Below, piece by piece: positions 60,002-64,000 of a stretch of 64,000 nucleotides of DNA; the stretch's first letter is position 1; the number at the start of each line of letters is the position of its first letter. Position numbers and translations under genes: made by a program. The DNA comes from DASYXZ01 sp035946625 (lineage in GTDB: Bacteria; Acidobacteriota; Terriglobia; UBA7540). The notes under the pieces are model-generated. The model was not told the origin of the DNA and ran no database searches. It saw only the letters and a list, made by a program, of their open reading frames with translations. Location: contig DASYZE010000058.1 in NCBI GenBank assembly GCA_035946625.1, positions 124,001 through 188,000 on the forward strand. The letters are read 5' to 3'.

Positions 60002-61582
60002 TCACTCAATTTCCACAATTCTCGCCGCGCGCACCGCGGGGATGGCGCGAATTTCAGCCAGCACTTTCTCTGGAACCGGATTGTCCACATTCACCAGGCC
60101 CAGCGCTTCTTTGTCCTCCTGATGGCGTCCGAGGGCAAAGTTAGCAATGTTGACGCTGTGGTTGCCGAGGATTGTGCCCACGCGCCCAATCACGCCCGGA
60201 ACGTCCTGGTTGCGAATGTAAAGGATGAGTCCACGAAGCGGTGCCTCAATATCAATATCATTGATGCCGAGAATGCGCGGCGTACCCCCCATCCCCACCA
60301 TGCCGAGCACGGTGGCCGATCCCGTTTCCGTTCGCAATGCGATGCCCAGGGAATTAAGGAAAGCCGCCCGTCGCGCGGAACGCAACTCAATCACTTCCAA
60401 GCCGCGCGCCTGCGCCAGCGCCCCCGCGTTGATCAAGTTCGCTTGCTCGGAGAGCACCTGGTTCAGGATGCCCTTCAGCACCGCGTTTTTCACCAGGTGG
60501 GTATTCAGGTCTGCCAGGCCGCCATCATAACTGATTCGAACTTCTTCCGTGCGCTCGCCCGCAATTTGAGTGGCAAAAGCGCCCAGTTTTTCGCCCAAGG
60601 CAATGTAAGGTTCGAGCTTCTTGAATTCCTCGGGAGAGATGGAAGGCATATTAACGGCATTTCGCGCCACGCCCAGAAGGAGATAATCTCGCACCTGTTC
60701 GGCGATGCGGACACCCACAATTTCCTGCGCCTCTTCGGTGGATCCGGCAATGTGCGGGGTGGCGATGACATTGGCATGCGAGGCAATGCCGGGGTGCGCG
60801 GGCGGTTCAACTTCAAAAACATCGAGCCCGGCGCCGGCCACTTGCCCACTCTCCAAAGCGGCGAGGAGGTCCTTCTCATTAATCAACTCTCCGCGGGCAC
60901 AGTTGATGATGCGGATGCCCGGCTTGGCGCCCCCCAACGTCTTCGCATTGATCAGGTGCGCCGTCTCCGCCGTCAAGGAAGAATGGAGGCTGAGGAAATC
61001 GCTGGCCCTCAGCAGTTCATCGAGAGTAAGCAATTTCACGTTCTGTTCGCGGGCCACCATCGAAGAAACATAAGGGTCAAAGGCCACCACGTGCATTTCA
61101 AAAGCCTCCGCCAGGCGCGCCACTTCCATCCCGATTTTGCCCAGGCCGATGAGCCCCAGCGTTTTGCCGCGCACTTCATTGCCTTGCAACTTCTTCTTCT
61201 CCCACTTGCCCTGTTTCAACAGGCCGTCGGCTTGCGGAACGCGCCGCGCCAGCCCAAGGATGAGCGCCATGGTGTGCTCGGCGACGCTGGTGGCATTGCC
61301 ACCCGGGGTGTTCATCACCACAATGCCGCGCTGGGTGGCGGCATCCAGGTCCACGTTGTCCACGCCCACGCCGGCGCGCCCCACGGCACGCAGTTTGGGC
61401 GCTCCGGCAATCAGTTCGGCCGTCACCTTGGTGGCCGAGCGCACAATCAGTGCCTCCGCGTCCTTTATTTGCTCAATGACCGAACCTTTGGTCTTGATGA
61501 GATCCACCACTTCGAAAGTCTTCTCATTCCTGAGAACTTCGAGGGCGGATTTGGAGATGCTGTCAGCAATAAGTATTTTCAT
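60002..61582 (-). CDS. serA: D-3-phosphoglycerate dehydrogenase with ACT domain
   Basis: Catalyses the first step of serine synthesis: 3-phosphoglycerate to 3-phosphohydroxypyruvate with NAD. The 526-residue chain is the long type. The NAD loop is GLIGLGKIGMEVAR; the catalytic residues are Arg in INCARGELIN, Glu in DVFEVEPP and His in ATPHIAGSTEEAQ. An ASB domain is followed by an ACT domain (LYIRNQDVPGVIGRVGTILG) that may bind serine for feedback. It starts at ATG 61582, 83 nt after serC, so both are likely in one operon. Confidence 0.94.
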   Translation of the reverse strand: MKILIADSISKSALEVLRNEKTFEVVDLIKTKGSVIEQIKDAEALIVRSATKVTAELIAGAPKLRAVGRAGVGVDNVDLDAATQRGIVVMNTPGGNATSVAEHTMALILGLARRVPQADGLLKQGKWEKKKLQGNEVRGKTLGLIGLGKIGMEVARLAEAFEMHVVAFDPYVSSMVAREQNVKLLTLDELLRASDFLSLHSSLTAETAHLINAKTLGGAKPGIRIINCARGELINEKDLLAALESGQVAGAGLDVFEVEPPAHPGIASHANVIATPHIAGSTEEAQEIVGVRIAEQVRDYLLLGVARNAVNMPSISPEEFKKLEPYIALGEKLGAFATQIAGERTEEVRISYDGGLADLNTHLVKNAVLKGILNQVLSEQANLINAGALAQARGLEVIELRSARRAAFLNSLGIALRTETGSATVLGMVGMGGTPRILGINDIDIEAPLRGLILYIRNQDVPGVIGRVGTILGNHSVNIANFALGRHQEDKEALGLVNVDNPVPEKVLAEIRAIPAVRAARIVEIE

Positions 61583-61665
61583 GGTGTCGAATTAGGGACG
61601 GCGATCAACAAGTCAAAAACGCGATTTGGGCGTTGGTCCGTTCCAGCGGAAAATGGCACGCCCCA

Positions 61666-62808
61666 TCAACCTCGCACCCGCTCAAACTCTTGCATGAAAG
61701 AAACCAGAGCCTGAACGCCCTCGCGCGGCATGCCGTTGTAAATGGAAGCGCGTACCCCTCCCACCTCGCGATAACCTTTCAAAGCATGAAGGCCCTCTTT
61801 TTCTGCTTCTTTGAGGAACGCCTCGAGCCGCTCGGGTGTGGGGAGATCAAACGTGACGTTCATCGTCGAGCGATGCTCCTTGTCCACCAGAGGCTTGTAA
61901 TAGGTTGAGCGGTCGAGAAGATCGTACAGAAGCTGGGCTTTCTGATTATTGCGCCGCTCCATCTCACCAACTCCTCCCAGATCCCTGATCCAGCGCATCA
62001 CCTCGCGGGCAAAATAGATATTGAACGTGCTCGGCGTGTTCACCAGCGATTGCCCTTTGTCCACCACCGCGTAATTGAGCAAAGGCGGGGTCGTGGGCAG
62101 GGCATGACCCAAGAGGTCCTTCCGGACCACGACGATGGCGGTTCCGGGTGGTCCCAGATTTTTCTGTAAGCCGGCATAAACCAACCCAAACCGCGAGTAA
62201 TCGACCACGCGCGACAATATTTCCGACGTTGCATCGCCCACCAGGGGCACGTCTCCGGCGTCAGGGAAATTGTTCCATCGAGTTCCGTATGCCGTGTTGT
62301 TGGTCGTAATGTGAAGGTAGGACGTTTCTTCAGTGAGGTGTTCCACGTCTACGTCAGGAATCCGAACGAATTTAACGTTCCGGCTGCTGGCAATGGTTTC
62401 AATAGCGCCGTACGGGGCGGCATCCTTGATGGCGGAGCCCGAAAAAACACCGGTTTCCACATAGGCCGCCTTGCGCGCAGGCTTCCGCGCGATCAAATTC
62501 ATGGGAACGGCCGCAAACTGCATCCGGCCCCCGCCATGCACAAAGAGGACGGAATAATTTTCCGGCAACGAAGTCAACTCCCGGAAAAGAGAGGTCGCCT
62601 CCTCCACCACTTTCACAAAGTCCTTGCTGCGATGGCTGATCTCAATAATGGATGCGCCCAGTCCGCCATAATTCAGGAATTCACTCTGAACGCGGGTCAT
62701 AACCTCGTAGGGGAGCATGGCGGGACCCGGGCTGAAATTGAACACGCGGTCACCTGACCGCCCGGATGGCTTCACCTTCATATTCTCTTCCTTGACCATT
62801 CCAGACAT
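61666..62808 (-). CDS. serC: Phosphoserine aminotransferase
   Basis: Catalyses the second step of serine synthesis: phosphohydroxypyruvate plus glutamate to phosphoserine plus 2-oxoglutarate, using PLP. The 380-residue chain has FNFSPGPAMLPYEV, HGGGRMQFAAVPMNL and the PLP lysine in YAGLQKNLGPPGTAI. It starts at ATG 62808 with AAGGAA upstream, or ATG 62781. It precedes serA on the minus strand. Confidence 0.93.
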   Translation of the reverse strand: MSGMVKEENMKVKPSGRSGDRVFNFSPGPAMLPYEVMTRVQSEFLNYGGLGASIIEISHRSKDFVKVVEEATSLFRELTSLPENYSVLFVHGGGRMQFAAVPMNLIARKPARKAAYVETGVFSGSAIKDAAPYGAIETIASSRNVKFVRIPDVDVEHLTEETSYLHITTNNTAYGTRWNNFPDAGDVPLVGDATSEILSRVVDYSRFGLVYAGLQKNLGPPGTAIVVVRKDLLGHALPTTPPLLNYAVVDKGQSLVNTPSTFNIYFAREVMRWIRDLGGVGEMERRNNQKAQLLYDLLDRSTYYKPLVDKEHRSTMNVTFDLPTPERLEAFLKEAEKEGLHALKGYREVGGVRASIYNGMPREGVQALVSFMQEFERVRG

Positions 62809-62913
62809 GATGGCATTTCCTTGTAAATCAGGATTTCTGAAACCTTTATTATGTGGACTGACGCAGGGCCGACAGGCAGTCCTAACATTTGAAGTCGAAG
62901 TAAATTAGTTTAT

Positions 62914-62937
62914 GGGGTGAGGGGGTGGATTGTCAAA
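62914..62937 (-). promoter_or_regulatory. Possible promoter of serC-serA
   Basis: On the minus strand TTGACA (62932-62937) is followed after about 18 nt by TAAACT. It lies 110-130 nt upstream of the serC start. Confidence 0.4.
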
Positions 62938-63025
62938 CCGGAGCGCGAAACTTACCATGCGCTACCGGTTATTTTCGGCAGGGCCGGCTTGTCCAAATGC
63001 AACCATGCTTGCAAATAGTAGCACT

Positions 63026-63047
63026 ATATGCAATTATGTTTGCATAT
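63026..63047. promoter_or_regulatory. Inverted repeat over the ATPase start codon
   Basis: ATATGCAA (63026-63033), a 6-nt spacer, then TTGCATAT (63040-63047) is a perfect 8-bp inverted repeat. Its right arm runs into ATG 63046, a place where a bound protein or a hairpin would block translation or transcription. Confidence 0.55.
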
Positions 63048-64000
63048 GGTACAGAGGCATTTTTGGCGAGAATTGATAGAGAGGGCATGGCGGGGGCGTT
63101 CGGTGGTCTGGCTGGCGGGGGTGCGCCGGGCGGGAAAAACTTTCCTTTCCAAGTCCCTTGACAGCGTCGAATACTTCGATTGTGAGCTTCCACGAGTCCG
63201 ACGAATAATGGAGGACCCGCAGGGGTTCCTTGAAAGTCGGGAAGAGAGGCGCATTGTGCTGGACGAAGTCCACCGCTTGCCCAATCCTTCCGAACTCCTC
63301 AAAATTGCGGCGGATCATTACCCCAAAATGCACGTTCTGGCTACGGGCTCTTCGGCGCTATCCGCCTCATCAAAGTTCAGAGACACGTTGGTGGGGCGGA
63401 TGCGGACCGTTTGGTTGACGCCCATGATCCAGATGGATATGGCTGATGCACACCGGCTGCACGAACTTCCGCGCCGCTTTTTGCGAGGCGGTCTGCCCGG
63501 TTTTTTTCTCGCCCCCAAGCTCTCGGAGAATGACTTCCAGGAGTGGATGGACGCTTATTGGTCCAAAGACATCCAGGAATTATTCCGGCTGGAAAAACGC
63601 AACTCGTTTCAGAAGTTTATAGAGTTGGTGATGGCTCAAAGTGGCGGCATTTTTGAAGCAACCAAGTTCGCCCGCTCCTCCGGGGTAAGCCACACCACGA
63701 TTGCCAATTACCTTGACGTCCTTGAGGCTACGTTTGTCGCTCAAGTGGTCCGGCCCTTCAGCACGCACCGGGCAACGGAAATCGTTGCGGCACCAAAAGT
63801 CTATGGCTTCGACACAGGCTTCGTCTGCTGTTATCGCGGGTGGCAGGAACTGCGGCGCGAGGACATGGGAATCCTTTGGGAACACTTTGTCCTCAATGAA
63901 ATCAGGGCTCAAATGCAGACGCATCGAGTGTTTTATTGGAGGGACAAGCGCGGGCATGAGGTGGACTTTGTGCTGGCTGCGCACCGCACCAAGCCATTGG
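63046..64000 (+). CDS. AAA-family ATPase with DUF4143 domain, 3' end outside window
   Basis: The frame is open from ATG 63046 to the right edge (318 codons, no stop). It reads as a DUF4143-type ATPase. A degenerate Walker A is ELIERAWRGRSVVWLAGVRR then AGKTFLSKSL, followed by YFDCELPRVRRIMEDP, Walker B RRIVLDEVHRLP, ATGSSALS, and the C-terminal half (WSKDIQELFRLEKRNSFQKF, then a winged-helix-like FARSSGVSHTTIANYLDVLEA, then the nuclease-like RDKRGHEVDFVL). The upstream DNA is AT-rich. Such ATPases are common, often mobile, and of unknown role. Confidence 0.82.
   Translation, partial: MVQRHFWRELIERAWRGRSVVWLAGVRRAGKTFLSKSLDSVEYFDCELPRVRRIMEDPQGFLESREERRIVLDEVHRLPNPSELLKIAADHYPKMHVLATGSSALSASSKFRDTLVGRMRTVWLTPMIQMDMADAHRLHELPRRFLRGGLPGFFLAPKLSENDFQEWMDAYWSKDIQELFRLEKRNSFQKFIELVMAQSGGIFEATKFARSSGVSHTTIANYLDVLEATFVAQVVRPFSTHRATEIVAAPKVYGFDTGFVCCYRGWQELRREDMGILWEHFVLNEIRAQMQTHRVFYWRDKRGHEVDFVLAAHRTKPL

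Noticed and set aside
59936..61714. Long open frame (592 aa) on the plus strand
   Set aside because: Antisense to serA; composition is that of a shadow frame.

Overview
This 64 kb window is GC-rich, gene-dense bacterial chromosome. The gene order thrS-infC-rpmI-rplT-pheS-pheT-zapB-zapA-ymdB, the secreted glycoside hydrolases, the DUF6807 (PmoA-like), Gfo/Idh/MocA and Tat-exported sugar-isomerase-like proteins, and the repeat-rich intergenic DNA together suggest an Acidobacteriota soil bacterium. That placement is inference: there is no rRNA gene, and I see no tRNA gene or CRISPR array.

Layout. 1-1.7 kb holds the 3' part of a PilB/GspE-type ATPase whose visible start looks like the tail of a cyclic-nucleotide-binding domain. 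2.9-6.9 kb is an amino-sugar set (GlcNAc-kinase-like, SIS isomerase/deaminase, GH3 hexosaminidase). 6.9-8.6 kb is an accessory patch: a small HTH gene overlapping a TIR/deoxyribosyltransferase-like gene, then an HNH-like gene. 8.6-18.9 kb carries a cupredoxin, a CACHE-HAMP adenylate cyclase, a GH42 galactosidase, an oxidoreductase, a sugar isomerase, a NYN-OST-HTH protein and a DUF6807 protein. 19-28 kb holds a methyltransferase, an EF-G-like GTPase, a small overlapping pair, a nucleoside hydrolase, an M23 peptidase, a K+ channel and dGTPase. 28.2-31.4 kb has a MazF-type toxin-antitoxin pair and cytochrome bd oxidase.

32.8-41.9 kb is the conserved translation/division block on the minus strand, with infC starting at AUC and rpmI at UUG. 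Divergent to thrS is a compact unit (hairpins, strong SD, 11-codon basic peptide, perfect terminator). 42.3-50.9 kb has a TPR protein, a GH29 fucosidase, a GIDE-GIDE-LemA-LemA operon, archease, an MBL-fold protein lacking most metal ligands, and a Tat cupin. 51-57.8 kb has a TetR/cupin divergon, a sugar isomerase, a reductase, RtcB RNA ligase, a second toxin-antitoxin pair, bacterioferritin and a HAMP sensor. 58-64 kb has a PspC protein, an EVE protein, serA/serC and a truncated DUF4143 ATPase with an inverted repeat over its start codon.

Intergenic DNA carries two copies of a MITE-like palindrome and many short tandem repeats with a 7-bp period, some of which run into coding sequence.
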